Origin: a virus
Length of the DNA stretch: 64,000 nucleotides
IMG/VR virus record: IMGVR_UViG_3300036820_000011
Location: 18,853 to 82,852 of that record
Reading direction: 5' to 3' (one strand)
The notes below the pieces were generated by a model. That model did not search any database and was not told the DNA's origin. It worked only from the letters and a program-made list of their open reading frames with translations. Both the position numbers and the translations under genes were made by a program. Below, piece after piece: positions 15,863 through 24,331 of the stretch. Numbering within the stretch: position 1 is the stretch's first letter; the number at the start of each line of letters is the position of its first letter.

Positions 15863-16201
15863 CTAGATCTCCGGTACCGCGCCGACGGGGAGCTGCACGG
15901 TGAACTGGATCGGCACCGAGGCGTAGCGCTGGGTCCCGTTCCCGCACCACAGGTACGCCGTGTACCGGCCCGCCGTGGCGAACTCCGCCCCGGTCCAGAT
16001 GTAGGTGACGACGCCGTTGGTGGGATCGCTCACTGAGGCGCTGCCGCCGAACGGTGAGCCGTCGTGCTCCTGGCAGGAGAAGTCGGCCTGGTACCCGAAC
16101 AGGTCGATGGCCGCCCCGGTCGAGTCCAGGAAGGTGTAGCTCAGCGGCGGCGGGATCTCACCGAGGGTGTAGGGCGTACTGATCACGACAGCGTTGCTCA
16201 C
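15863..16201 (-). CDS. BppU-like / immunoglobulin-like virion protein
   Basis: The 112-residue all-beta protein has the pattern of the BppU N-terminal domain (FLDSTGAAIDL... GVVTYIWTGAEFATAGRYTA), a module found in baseplate and capsid-decoration proteins. ATG 16201 overlaps the stop of the upstream Ala-rich gene (ATGA). It is probably exposed on the virion. Assignment rests on pattern and context. Confidence 0.65.
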   Translation of the reverse strand: MSNAVVISTPYTLGEIPPPLSYTFLDSTGAAIDLFGYQADFSCQEHDGSPFGGSASVSDPTNGVVTYIWTGAEFATAGRYTAYLWCGNGTQRYASVPIQFTVQLPVGAVPEI

Positions 16202-18447
16202 GGCTCACCTCCTGCCAGTGACGATACCGGTTCGCGCCCCTTGATCCCGGCGGTCTGCTCGGAGCCGGACGGCGTGGCGAACGGCTCCTTCCCCCGGAGT
16301 CCGGCGGTCTGCTCCGCTCCGGCGGCCACCGTCACGGGCTCGCGTCCCCTGATCCTCGTCCGGACAGTCGTCACCGGGTAGCGGGTGAGCACGCCGGACG
16401 CCGCACCCGTCGCCGGGGCGGTCCCGGCCACGGTGACCACGGCCACCGTGGCGAACTGCACGTACCCGGACGCGTAGGCCGACGCAGGCACCGCGTCCAG
16501 GGCGGGGGGCACGCCCAGAGCAGTACCGGCAGCCGCCGCTGTGCCCGCTGTCACCACCGCAGCCTGCACGGAGGCCACCTGGTAGCCGGTACCCGCTGCC
16601 GGGGCCGCAGACGGTAGCACAGTGATCCCGGTCTGGGCCGCCGGTGCGGTACCCGCAACCGCCGCCAGCCCGGCCACGGCCTGCGGGTCGAAAGTGATCG
16701 GCTCGCCGGTGCCCGTGGCAGCGGCTGCCCCGGCGACCGCTCCCGCGTCCGTGCCCGCAGGCCCGGCAGCGCCGTCGGCCGCAGCGGTCCCGGCGGTGGT
16801 GACGACGGCAGCCTGCGGTGCGGCAGCGGTTCCGGTGGCAGCCGCCGCACCGGCCGCAGCAGTGATCCCTGCTGCCGCAGGCAGCGCAGCACCCGTTGCC
16901 GCAGCGCTGCCTGCGGTGGCTTCGGGGTCGAACACCAGGGAACCGGCAGCTCCGGTTGCCGCAGCGGTGCCTGCCGTGAAGACGATCGACACAGACGGGT
17001 CCAGGGCCGCGCCAGCAACCGCCGCGCATCCGGGCTGGGCCGTGGCCGTGCTCTCGCTGGACACCGCAGGCGCGTACGCCTGGCCCACCACTGCGGCGGT
17101 GCCGGGCACAGCAGCGGTCCCGGCAGCAGCCTGCTCGCCGGTACCGGTGACGGACGCCGTACTGGGCACGGCAGCCGGGGAGGCGGTGACGGTGTAGGCC
17201 GTACTGGTGGCCGCAGCCGTCCCGGCGACGACGGCCACGGCGGCGGTCGGCGGCAGGCCGGTGCCCGCTGCGGCGGCGCATCCGGTGTTCGGTCCGGGCA
17301 CGGGTCCCAGGCCGGTACCGGTACCGGCGGCGGTATCCGCGACGGCTGCCGGGGACGCGAGCGGCTGCAGTGCGGCAGCAGTGGCGGTGGCAGTGGCCGG
17401 GACAGCTGCCACTGCTGCGGTAGCGGGAAGTGCGGCACCGGTTCCGGCCGCCGACCCGGCAGGGGCACCCGGACCCGCCGCAGGCGGTTCGCCCGTGCCG
17501 GTACCGGCAGCGGTGCCGGTGCCCTGGACGACTGCGGCCACCGACGGGGCCAGTGCCGTGCCTGTGCTCGCGGCGGTGGCCGGGACCGCTGCCGGAGCGG
17601 GCACCGGTGCGTACGCCGTCCCGGTCGCTGCCGCGAGTCCGGCGGGAGCAGCCACCCCGGCTACCGGCTGCCGGGCCGTCCCCGTGGCTGCCGCGCACCC
17701 GGTGTTCGGTCCGGGGACCGGCTGGAGCGCGGTGCCCGTGCCTGCCGCTGTCCCGGAGATCCCGGCCAGGGCAGCGACCGGAGGCAGCGCGGTGCCTGTC
17801 GCGGTCGCGACGCCCGCCAGCGCGATGGTGCCCGAGTAGACGGACGGCGGGTAGCCGGTCCCGGTCGCCGCAGCCGAGCCCGCCGGTACGGCGATGGCCG
17901 CTGCAGCGGCGTACGCCGTGCCGGTGGCTGCTGCCGATCCGGTCGGGACAGCGACCGCTGCGGCCGGTGCATAGCCCGTGCCGGTGGCTGCGGCGGTGCC
18001 CGGGATACCGGCGAGCCCGGCGAGGACGCCGTACGCGGTACCGGTGGTGTTCGCCACTCCGGCCGGGGCACCGGGTCCGGCGGGTGCGGCGTACGCCGTA
18101 CCGGTAGCGGCGGCCAGCCCGGCGGTGACGACTGCCTGGACGGCGGGGCTGTAGCCCGCGCCCGTCGCCGCTGCGGTGCCTGACAGAGCAGCCGGTGCCG
18201 GGACAGCGGTGTAGGCGGTCCCGGTCGCGGCAGCGAGTCCGGCCGTGGCAGTGACACCGGCCGCCGGGGCGTAACCGGTACCGGTGGCCGGTGCGGTGAC
18301 CGGCGCGGCCTCGGGGTCGAACACCGGGCCGTTGGCGGTACCGGTGGCGTTCGCTGCTCCGGCTGTCGCCGTCGTGCCGGTGACCAGCGTGTCGACCAGC
18401 AGGTTGTGCCGGGCCTGGATCGGGATCGCCCTGCCGAGGCGTGCCAT
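16198..18447 (-). CDS. Ala/Gly/Thr repeat structural protein, 749 aa
   Basis: Apart from the N-terminus (MARLGRAIPIQARHNLLVDT) and the end, it consists of about thirty degenerate units of 20-21 residues, consensus GTAAATGTAYAPxxAxAxxP. The C-terminus has three copies of a different unit (GREPVTVAAGAEQTAG type). No enzyme motif is visible. A fibrous or decoration protein is likely. The Thr/Ala richness would suit O-glycosylation, which is inference only. Confidence 0.8.
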   Translation of the reverse strand: MARLGRAIPIQARHNLLVDTLVTGTTATAGAANATGTANGPVFDPEAAPVTAPATGTGYAPAAGVTATAGLAAATGTAYTAVPAPAALSGTAAATGAGYSPAVQAVVTAGLAAATGTAYAAPAGPGAPAGVANTTGTAYGVLAGLAGIPGTAAATGTGYAPAAAVAVPTGSAAATGTAYAAAAAIAVPAGSAAATGTGYPPSVYSGTIALAGVATATGTALPPVAALAGISGTAAGTGTALQPVPGPNTGCAAATGTARQPVAGVAAPAGLAAATGTAYAPVPAPAAVPATAASTGTALAPSVAAVVQGTGTAAGTGTGEPPAAGPGAPAGSAAGTGAALPATAAVAAVPATATATAAALQPLASPAAVADTAAGTGTGLGPVPGPNTGCAAAAGTGLPPTAAVAVVAGTAAATSTAYTVTASPAAVPSTASVTGTGEQAAAGTAAVPGTAAVVGQAYAPAVSSESTATAQPGCAAVAGAALDPSVSIVFTAGTAAATGAAGSLVFDPEATAGSAAATGAALPAAAGITAAAGAAAATGTAAAPQAAVVTTAGTAAADGAAGPAGTDAGAVAGAAAATGTGEPITFDPQAVAGLAAVAGTAPAAQTGITVLPSAAPAAGTGYQVASVQAAVVTAGTAAAAGTALGVPPALDAVPASAYASGYVQFATVAVVTVAGTAPATGAASGVLTRYPVTTVRTRIRGREPVTVAAGAEQTAGLRGKEPFATPSGSEQTAGIKGREPVSSLAGGEP

Positions 18448-18460
18448 GGCCTGCCTCCCG

Positions 18461-18973
18461 TCAGATCGTCTCGATCCAGCGGGCTCCGACCTTGAGGGTC
18501 ACCGTGGCGAAGGTCTGCACACGGAACTGGAGGTAGACGGCGCTGGACCCGCCGATGGGCGGATAGTCGGCCAGTGGCCAGATCTTGCCGTACGAACTGT
18601 AGACGTACTGGCTGTCCAGGGTCTTCAGCGTGGTGTTCGTCGTGATCAGTCCGGTGCCGTATCCGGTCGACGCGGTTCCCATGGTGAGGCGGGACGCCAG
18701 GAGGCCGGTGTCGTCCATGACCGGGAACACGGTCGTGGTCGTGTGCGCCGTGGACATGGTGGACGCCGACGCCGTGGTGGCGACCTCGAACAGCGCGCCC
18801 GCCGTCTGGATGGAGTTGAGCGAGCACCACCACTCGACCAGCTGGATCTGGCCGTTGGCGGGCACACCGAGCTGGAGCGTGCAGCCGGTGGCCGTGTTGA
18901 TGGCCTCGCCGCCGTTGATCGCCGTTCCGGTCGACACCCCGGCGTTGTACGTCTGGAACATGGAGCCGGGCAC
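18461..18973 (-). CDS. Beta-rich virion protein, 170 aa
   Basis: Thr/Ser/Gly-rich protein (MPGSMFQTYNAGVSTGTAIN) with no signal peptide or transmembrane segment. It is in the block of virion-surface genes between the major tail protein and the connectors. It looks like a trimeric fibre or decoration protein. No specific family recognised. Confidence 0.75.
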   Translation of the reverse strand: MPGSMFQTYNAGVSTGTAINGGEAINTATGCTLQLGVPANGQIQLVEWWCSLNSIQTAGALFEVATTASASTMSTAHTTTTVFPVMDDTGLLASRLTMGTASTGYGTGLITTNTTLKTLDSQYVYSSYGKIWPLADYPPIGGSSAVYLQFRVQTFATVTLKVGARWIETI

Positions 18974-18981
18974 AGATCACC

Positions 18982-19521
18982 TCACCAGACCGAAGCGCGC
19001 GAGACGGCCTCGTGCCGCTGGAACAGCGGGCCGACCGGGTCCTCTGTCGGCGTGCCGAAGAAGTGGACGTCCGTGTAGAAGATGTCCCCGCCGGTCGTGG
19101 CGATCGGCAGGAACATCGGGATGCAGGTGACCGACAGTGCCGCCGGGGCAGCCCGGAGGACGACATGCGTCCACGCGTTCTGTGCCAGGGGAATGGGGCT
19201 CCCGGACAGGTCGGTGTCCGAGATGTAGGTTCCCCCGGAGTTGTACCAGTCGATCTCCGCACTGCACGTCCGGCTGGCCAGTGCCGTGTACACCCAGCAG
19301 GACAGGGTGTAGGTCACGCCGATTGTGACGGCGATCTTCGCGTCGTTGTACTGCGGCCCGGTCGTCCCGGCAGCCGTGGCCGTGATCTTGATCGAGTGCG
19401 TGTCGCTGTAGGCAAAGGTCGTGGACGAGGCGACTGTCCCGTTCCCGGCGGTGACCCAGTCGCCGATGCCCCCCTCGACGTCCTCCGCCGCAGCCGAGAA
19501 CTTGTTCCCGTAGAGCGCCAC
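18982..19521 (-). CDS. CBM-like jelly-roll virion protein, 179 aa
   Basis: Strand pattern and key segments (DTHSIKITATAAG, VTYTLSCWVYTALAS, WTHVVLRAAP) resemble carbohydrate-binding modules of the CBM_4_9 type. A similar domain is in the distal tail protein at 6506-8632. It probably helps the virion bind glycans. There is no catalytic residue pattern. Confidence 0.75.
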   Translation of the reverse strand: MALYGNKFSAAAEDVEGGIGDWVTAGNGTVASSTTFAYSDTHSIKITATAAGTTGPQYNDAKIAVTIGVTYTLSCWVYTALASRTCSAEIDWYNSGGTYISDTDLSGSPIPLAQNAWTHVVLRAAPAALSVTCIPMFLPIATTGGDIFYTDVHFFGTPTEDPVGPLFQRHEAVSRASVW

Positions 19522-19539
19522 TGGGGACTCCCATCGGGA

Positions 19540-19803
19540 TTACCGGCTGCAGCCGTAGGCACAGAGGATCACTGAGTCGCCGCTGGCCCCGGTCGGGATA
19601 GTGACCACTGTGCCGGACACGGCGGCGCTTCCGGTGAACACGACGGTGACCCCGAGGATCGATGCCCGGCGCACGGACGAGAACTCGTTGGACAGATCAG
19701 CGGTGTCACCGCCGTTGACGTTCAGGAAGGCGTAGGCGGCAACCCGGTCGGTGTCACCGTTGAGCCACTTCAGCGGGTACTGCGACACGGGCAGGACGGC
19801 CAT
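19540..19803 (-). CDS. Small virion-associated protein, 87 aa
   Basis: ATG 19803 is preceded by GAGAGGAG. The protein (MAVLPVSQYPLKWLNGDTD) is beta-rich with one Cys pair at the end (LCAYGC). It belongs to the structural block. No known family. Confidence 0.7.
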   Translation of the reverse strand: MAVLPVSQYPLKWLNGDTDRVAAYAFLNVNGGDTADLSNEFSSVRRASILGVTVVFTGSAAVSGTVVTIPTGASGDSVILCAYGCSR

Positions 19804-19842
19804 CGGTCTACTCCTCTCCGGGACGTTTCCGCAGGTCACATA

Positions 19843-20328
19843 CTAGACCGTGAAAGTAAAGATTCCGGAAGCGCTGAAATTGACAGAGAAAGTTCCTGCG
19901 GTGACTGTCTGTACACCGCCAAAATAATTGAAGCAGATGCCCTGCTTGGCCACAGTGCCACCGGTGATCGTGCTGTCGTAGACCAGGATTCCGTAGGCGG
20001 TGATCGTAGCCGTGGCTGAACTGGAGATGTTGGCTGCCGCGTACGTGAGCACCCCGGCGCTGACGGAGACCGCCGCACTGGCCAGTGCTATGCCGCCAGC
20101 GACCCAGTCAGTACCCGAGTTGACTTCGTTCCCAGTAGTCCAGGTACTGGTGTTGTACCCCGTAGACGTAACAGCTGCGGTCCGGTCCGGTGCGGTCGTG
20201 TTGTCGTAGAGCGTCACCTTGACCGTGTCGGCCACCAGTCCCGCATACGAGGTCGGCAGGCTCGCCTTTGGCCCGCACATCGGGTTGTTCACCCACTGCA
20301 CGAAGATATTGCTCGAAGACCATGCCAT
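19843..20328 (-). CDS. Beta-rich virion protein, 161 aa
   Basis: The sequence is Thr/Ser/Ala/Val rich with aromatic positions typical of viral beta-sandwiches (NIFVQWVNNPMCGPKAS; FSVNFSASGIFTFTV). Nucleotides near its end are AT-richer than the neighbours. It is likely a surface protein. No enzyme motif. Confidence 0.75.
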   Translation of the reverse strand: MAWSSSNIFVQWVNNPMCGPKASLPTSYAGLVADTVKVTLYDNTTAPDRTAAVTSTGYNTSTWTTGNEVNSGTDWVAGGIALASAAVSVSAGVLTYAAANISSSATATITAYGILVYDSTITGGTVAKQGICFNYFGGVQTVTAGTFSVNFSASGIFTFTV

Positions 20329-20329
20329 G

Positions 20330-20635
20330 TCAGGCCGCCCCTCCGCGTGCCGTCGGCACGTTCGACAGCAGATCGTTGGAACCGTCGGGCCGCTCGACGG
20401 ACACCGCCATGATCGGGCGTCCGTCGCCGTCGTAGTGGACGATCTCGTTGCCGACGTAGTCTTCGCGCTCGACCGCCCGGACCCGGCACACGGTACCCTC
20501 CAGGACCATCGGGGCGAGCAGGCCCTTCAGTCCACGGCACTGGTGGTACCTGTTCGTCTGGCCCCGGGCAGCTTCCCGGACCGGGCAGTTGGGGCACACC
20601 CAGACCTGGAGCACGGGAGTGAGAATCGGGATCAT
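20330..20635 (-). CDS. Cys-containing small protein, 101 aa
   Basis: CPNCPVREAARG near residue 14 and HQCRG near residue 31 form a possible zinc site, followed by a beta-rich domain (GTVCRVRAVEREDYVGNEIV). It lies 10 bases from the tail gene. Small zinc proteins at this place recur in Streptomyces-type phages. The role is unknown. Confidence 0.7.
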   Translation of the reverse strand: MIPILTPVLQVWVCPNCPVREAARGQTNRYHQCRGLKGLLAPMVLEGTVCRVRAVEREDYVGNEIVHYDGDGRPIMAVSVERPDGSNDLLSNVPTARGGAA

Positions 20636-20647
20636 GTCAGCCGCCCG

Positions 20648-21343
20648 TCAGTTCAGCGTGACCGGGTTGCACCCGGCCGCCGGTGGCTGGACGGTGGTCA
20701 CGGTCCACAGCCAGTGGTCCAGGCTGCTGACGACGTTGCTGCCCGGCAGCCAGGTCGTCCCGTTGCCGGGCCCGGCTCCCCACCCGGTCGTACTGACCAC
20801 GCCTGCCGCCCTGGTCTGGCCGATGATCTGGACCGAGGTGCGGGCGTTGGCGATCGTGTACTGCCCGATCTTGCCCATGCCCACGTTCGGCCACGCGTTG
20901 TAGATCCACCGCTGGAGTCCGGTGACCGGGTCGCACTGGGAGGTCCCGGCGACGCGCTGCCACACCTCCAGGGAGAAGTGGTTGGACATCAGGCCCTGCA
21001 TGGCCGCGAAGCCGTAGCCGGTGGTCGAGATGGCCAGTTCCCGGGCGCTCATCATATAGGCGATCGCAGTCTGGTTGACCTCGCAGAAGTCCATGGTCAG
21101 CTGGAAGCGCTTGAGGACCGGGTCGTCCATCTGGTTCACGCAGGGGCTGCCGTCGGCCGTCAGCTCCATGAACTCGACGCCGTCGTTGTACTGCGGGTCC
21201 ATCTGGACCTGGACGAAGCCCTGGGAGACGATCTGGATGCTGCTGGTTCCGGTTACCGGGTTGCCGCAGGCGTCGACCGCACACATGCGGTAGTAAGATC
21301 CTTTGATCGGAGTTACGCAGGTAGCTACAGCGGACATGGACAT
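20648..21343 (-). CDS. Probable major tail protein
   Basis: The 231-residue protein has the phrase pattern of major tail proteins of actinobacterial siphoviruses: an early DACGNPVTG, then VSQGFVQVQMDPQYNDG and VLKRFQLTMDFCEVN, alternating strands. It follows the capsid and the 304-residue structural protein in the operon. A strong AAGGGGTG site precedes the ATG. No competing major-tail candidate is seen. Confidence 0.7.
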   Translation of the reverse strand: MSMSAVATCVTPIKGSYYRMCAVDACGNPVTGTSSIQIVSQGFVQVQMDPQYNDGVEFMELTADGSPCVNQMDDPVLKRFQLTMDFCEVNQTAIAYMMSARELAISTTGYGFAAMQGLMSNHFSLEVWQRVAGTSQCDPVTGLQRWIYNAWPNVGMGKIGQYTIANARTSVQIIGQTRAAGVVSTTGWGAGPGNGTTWLPGSNVVSSLDHWLWTVTTVQPPAAGCNPVTLN

Positions 21344-21350
21344 TCACCCC

Positions 21351-22265
21351 TTACGTGGGTACTCCGAGCAGGACGTTGGCGGCCAGGTGGGCGCACTCCC
21401 AGCCGAGGCAGTAGGTGCGCATGGCCAGGCGCTTGACCGTGTTCTTGCTCCGGTCGAAAGTGCCCGGCATCTGCATGATCTCGATGTCCGAGCGGTAGCC
21501 GAACACCGCCCCGGTGGCGTAGATCCACACCTGGACCGAGGTGGCGGCCGACCCGGCAGGAGAGCTGCCGGTGTAGCCGCCTCCGGCCACGACCAGGTTC
21601 CCGGCCGGAGTGTAGAGCTTGCCGTCGTCCGGGTTGAGCAGGACGAGCTTCCAGGCCCGGAAGGTGCTCAGGGCCTGGCGCGGGATGTGGATGACGCCCT
21701 GGCCGCCGTAGCTGGCCGCCAGCTGGGTCTCCAACTGGCCGAGCGCCGTGGCGGCGTCCACCCCGGTCCCGGTGACCGTCTGACTGGCAGCCGTCTGCAG
21801 GGTGATGCCGTTCGGGTCGCTGAGCGTGCCCGCCGAGGCCAGGTGCGGCCACACGGTGGGCTGGCCGCCTGCCTGCCCGGTCCAGAACGCCTGCTCGACC
21901 ACGAAGGACTCGACGCGCTGGAGGTTGGTCTCCGCCAGTGCCCGCAGGCCGAGCGAATCGAGACCGACCGGCGAGGCGTCGAACTCGGCGTAGACCGTGA
22001 ACGGCGTCGCACCCCGGTAGGTCTCGGTGACGTTGGATGACAGGGCGGAGTTGACCGGAGGGGAACCGCCGGTGCCGGTGACCGCGATGCAGTCGTCGTA
22101 GGCCGTGACCGAGGCGGACACCGTGGACGGGCAGAGGTCCACCCACGTGATGCCGTTCTGCCAGTGCGGGTCCCCGGAGGGCCGCTGCTGGACCCCGGTG
22201 TCCCACAGGCCGTAGGGGAGCGCGGTGAAGTCGGGACTGTCGACTACCTGACGGGCTCCGGCCAT
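21351..22265 (-). CDS. Structural protein following the capsid, 304 aa
   Basis: It is immediately downstream of the capsid gene. Segments such as LPYGLWDTG, GATPFTVYAEFD, and RALAETNLQRVESFVVEQAFW recall a family that follows the capsid gene in several Streptomyces phages and is found in virions. It could be a second capsid-like or head-associated protein. Exact role not established. Confidence 0.75.
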   Translation of the reverse strand: MAGARQVVDSPDFTALPYGLWDTGVQQRPSGDPHWQNGITWVDLCPSTVSASVTAYDDCIAVTGTGGSPPVNSALSSNVTETYRGATPFTVYAEFDASPVGLDSLGLRALAETNLQRVESFVVEQAFWTGQAGGQPTVWPHLASAGTLSDPNGITLQTAASQTVTGTGVDAATALGQLETQLAASYGGQGVIHIPRQALSTFRAWKLVLLNPDDGKLYTPAGNLVVAGGGYTGSSPAGSAATSVQVWIYATGAVFGYRSDIEIMQMPGTFDRSKNTVKRLAMRTYCLGWECAHLAANVLLGVPT

Positions 22266-22301
22266 GACTCACACTCCCTTCGCGCCTACGGTACGGACGG
22301 T

Positions 22302-24086
22302 CTAGTACGCGGGAGTGATGGTGCCGGAACCGGCACCGCTGGTCTGGTAGGTCACGGTGTAGAGCCGCGACTCGTGCCCGACCTTGGCGATCAGGTGCGC
22401 CTCTTCTGCCCAGGCTGCCGTGAAATCGTTCTCCGCGTTCAGGATCGAGTCCCGGACGATGCCGAGGTCGAGGCTGAGCCCGGTGCCGTGCAGGAAGGTC
22501 CCGGCGGCGTAGAGCATGAACTTCGCCGTGGTCTGCCAGGCCGTGACGTTGGCGGCCGACTGGCCGAACTGCCCGGAGCCACGGACCTGCCAGTCCGAGA
22601 CGAACTGGACCGCGATGCCACGGTCGGCGAACATCCCGGTGATGACCGAGTCCGGCACCGACAGCATGCTGTCGTCACCGTAGGTGCGCCACGCGAGGTC
22701 GGCCCGGATGTTGGCGAGGACCCAGGTGGGCAGCACGCATTCCAGGACCGCCGTGTCCGACATGGCGAACTTGTTCCGGTAGTCCACCGCTGCCAGCTCG
22801 ACGCCGTTCATGATGCCGTTGAACGCGGTCATGGTGGAAGACCCACCGATACCGATCGAGTTCGTGGACGCCGTCTGCATCAGCGAGATCAGCCGGGCGT
22901 TCATGGCGTGCGCATAGGCGTTGCGCAGCAGCCGCAGGAAGTTCTGGGTCGCCTCGGGATAGGCCGAGTCGGTCAGGTTGCCTGCGGTGAGCGTGAGGCC
23001 GTACGCCTCAAGCCGGGTGGTGTTGAAGCTGGCACACGGTACCCGCAGGGTGGGCTTGTTGACCGAGCCGGTAACGGTGAGGATGTCGTCGGTCTCGGAC
23101 CACAGCCACGGGTCGGAGGCGTTGCTGAAGGCGAAGGCGAACCCGCCCATGCCGGACGCGGCGTTGGACGCCCCGGCGGTGTAGAACACGTCCGAGATCG
23201 CCGGGCTGGTCGGGTACATGATCCCGCCACGGGACACGCCCACGGTCGGCAGGTCGATCATCCCGGACGGCGTGTCGGAGATGTTGAACAGGTCGTACTT
23301 GATCTCGCTCGGGGCGCACCACCCACCACCGGCCAGCAGCGACTCCTGCCGGTCCTTGCTGGTGAGGTCCCGGACCAGGCGCTCGATCTGGGCCGGGGAG
23401 GTGCGGTCGTCCACCGTGTGGGAGAACTCGTTCTTGATCGACGCCACCTGGTAGCGCGGCGCGCCCTTGCCCATGGCGGTCGCCGGGATGGACTTGGCCC
23501 GGTCGATGAAGGCTTCGGCCAGCGCGTCGATGCCGGGCACGTTGGCCCCGGCGTGCAGGCTGCGTCCCGGCATGTCGACGGCGATGACCGTCTGGAGCGT
23601 GGAAGCGGTCTGGACCTTGGGGTCGGGAGCCGCTGCCTGGGTGGCGCTGAGTCCGGCCGCGCGGCGGACGACCTCGGCCGCGCCGTTGCTGCGCTGCGGT
23701 CCCATGGCTGCGATCAGGCCCTGGGTGACGCCGCGCGCCGCCGCTGCCGCGATGGCTTCCTCGTCCAGGGTGTGGGCCGGGGCCGCAGGCTCGCCCTCGT
23801 TCCCGTGCACCCGGGCCGCGAGGCGGGCCATGGTCTGAGCTGCCGCGTCCTGGGACGACTTGGCGTTGAGGTCGGCGCGGACCTTGCGGACTTCGAGTTC
23901 GGCCCGGAGGCGGTCCAGCGAGTCCGTCAGGACCATCGCGTACTGGATGACCGCCGTCGAGAGGTTCTCCGGGTCGTTGACGCGCTCGAACTCGGCCTCC
24001 GCCCGGTCACGAAGGGTCGACAGCTCCGCATCACTCACCAGGGTGAGGTCGTCGGGGCAAGAGAACTGTTCCTCAGGCACCGGCAC
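22302..24086 (-). CDS. Major capsid protein with N-terminal scaffold-like region
   Basis: GTG 24086 has an ideal GGGGAGG site and gives 594 residues. The first ~200 residues are helical and acidic (DAELSTLRDRAEAEFERVND, scaffolding-like). The remainder has an HK97-type capsid pattern (VSRGGIMYPTSPAISDVFYT; P-loop-like LLRNAYAHAMNARLISLM; DFTAAWAEEAHLIAKVGHE). The protease in the preceding fusion gene probably removes the N-terminal part during head maturation. Confidence 0.85.
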   Translation of the reverse strand: MPVPEEQFSCPDDLTLVSDAELSTLRDRAEAEFERVNDPENLSTAVIQYAMVLTDSLDRLRAELEVRKVRADLNAKSSQDAAAQTMARLAARVHGNEGEPAAPAHTLDEEAIAAAAARGVTQGLIAAMGPQRSNGAAEVVRRAAGLSATQAAAPDPKVQTASTLQTVIAVDMPGRSLHAGANVPGIDALAEAFIDRAKSIPATAMGKGAPRYQVASIKNEFSHTVDDRTSPAQIERLVRDLTSKDRQESLLAGGGWCAPSEIKYDLFNISDTPSGMIDLPTVGVSRGGIMYPTSPAISDVFYTAGASNAASGMGGFAFAFSNASDPWLWSETDDILTVTGSVNKPTLRVPCASFNTTRLEAYGLTLTAGNLTDSAYPEATQNFLRLLRNAYAHAMNARLISLMQTASTNSIGIGGSSTMTAFNGIMNGVELAAVDYRNKFAMSDTAVLECVLPTWVLANIRADLAWRTYGDDSMLSVPDSVITGMFADRGIAVQFVSDWQVRGSGQFGQSAANVTAWQTTAKFMLYAAGTFLHGTGLSLDLGIVRDSILNAENDFTAAWAEEAHLIAKVGHESRLYTVTYQTSGAGSGTITPAY

Positions 24087-24163
24087 GGTGTCCTCCCCAA
24101 GGCAGGTGGATGGTCTGGCGGAACCATACCACCGCACCTGCGATTCTCAGGGGATCTCGCTAT

Positions 24164-24190
24164 TTCACTTAACCGATGCGGTTAAGTGAA
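24164..24190. terminator. Hairpin before the capsid gene
   Basis: TTCACTTAACC (24164-24174) and GGTTAAGTGAA (24180-24190) are perfect 11-bp arms around a 5-base loop, between the small gene ending at 24192 and the capsid start. It could cause partial termination or RNA processing that sets capsid expression. No strong T-run. Confidence 0.5.
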
Positions 24191-24191
24191 G

Positions 24192-24326
24192 TCACTCCTC
24201 CATGGATTCCACGAACACCGGCTCGGGGATCTCTGCGTTCTCCAGCCCGGTCGCCTGCTGGATCGGCTGCGGTGCCTGGTAGGCGGGCGGGGGCGGGAAG
24301 TAGGGCTGCTGCGAACACCCACACAT
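24192..24326 (-). CDS. Pro-rich Cys-containing peptide, 44 aa
   Basis: ATG 24326 is preceded by GAAGAGG. It begins MCGCSQQPYFPPPPAYQAPQ and ends acidic (EPVFVESMEE). Such short Cys/Pro peptides are often found between the MuF/protease and capsid genes of actinobacterial phages. Role unknown. Its start is 6 bases from the fusion-gene stop. Confidence 0.65.
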   Translation of the reverse strand: MCGCSQQPYFPPPPAYQAPQPIQQATGLENAEIPEPVFVESMEE

Positions 24327-24331
24327 GATCG

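Noticed and set aside
22164-24185. 673-codon plus-strand frame opposite the capsid gene
   Set aside because: Same reasoning: antisense to a well-supported capsid with a GGGGAGG start.
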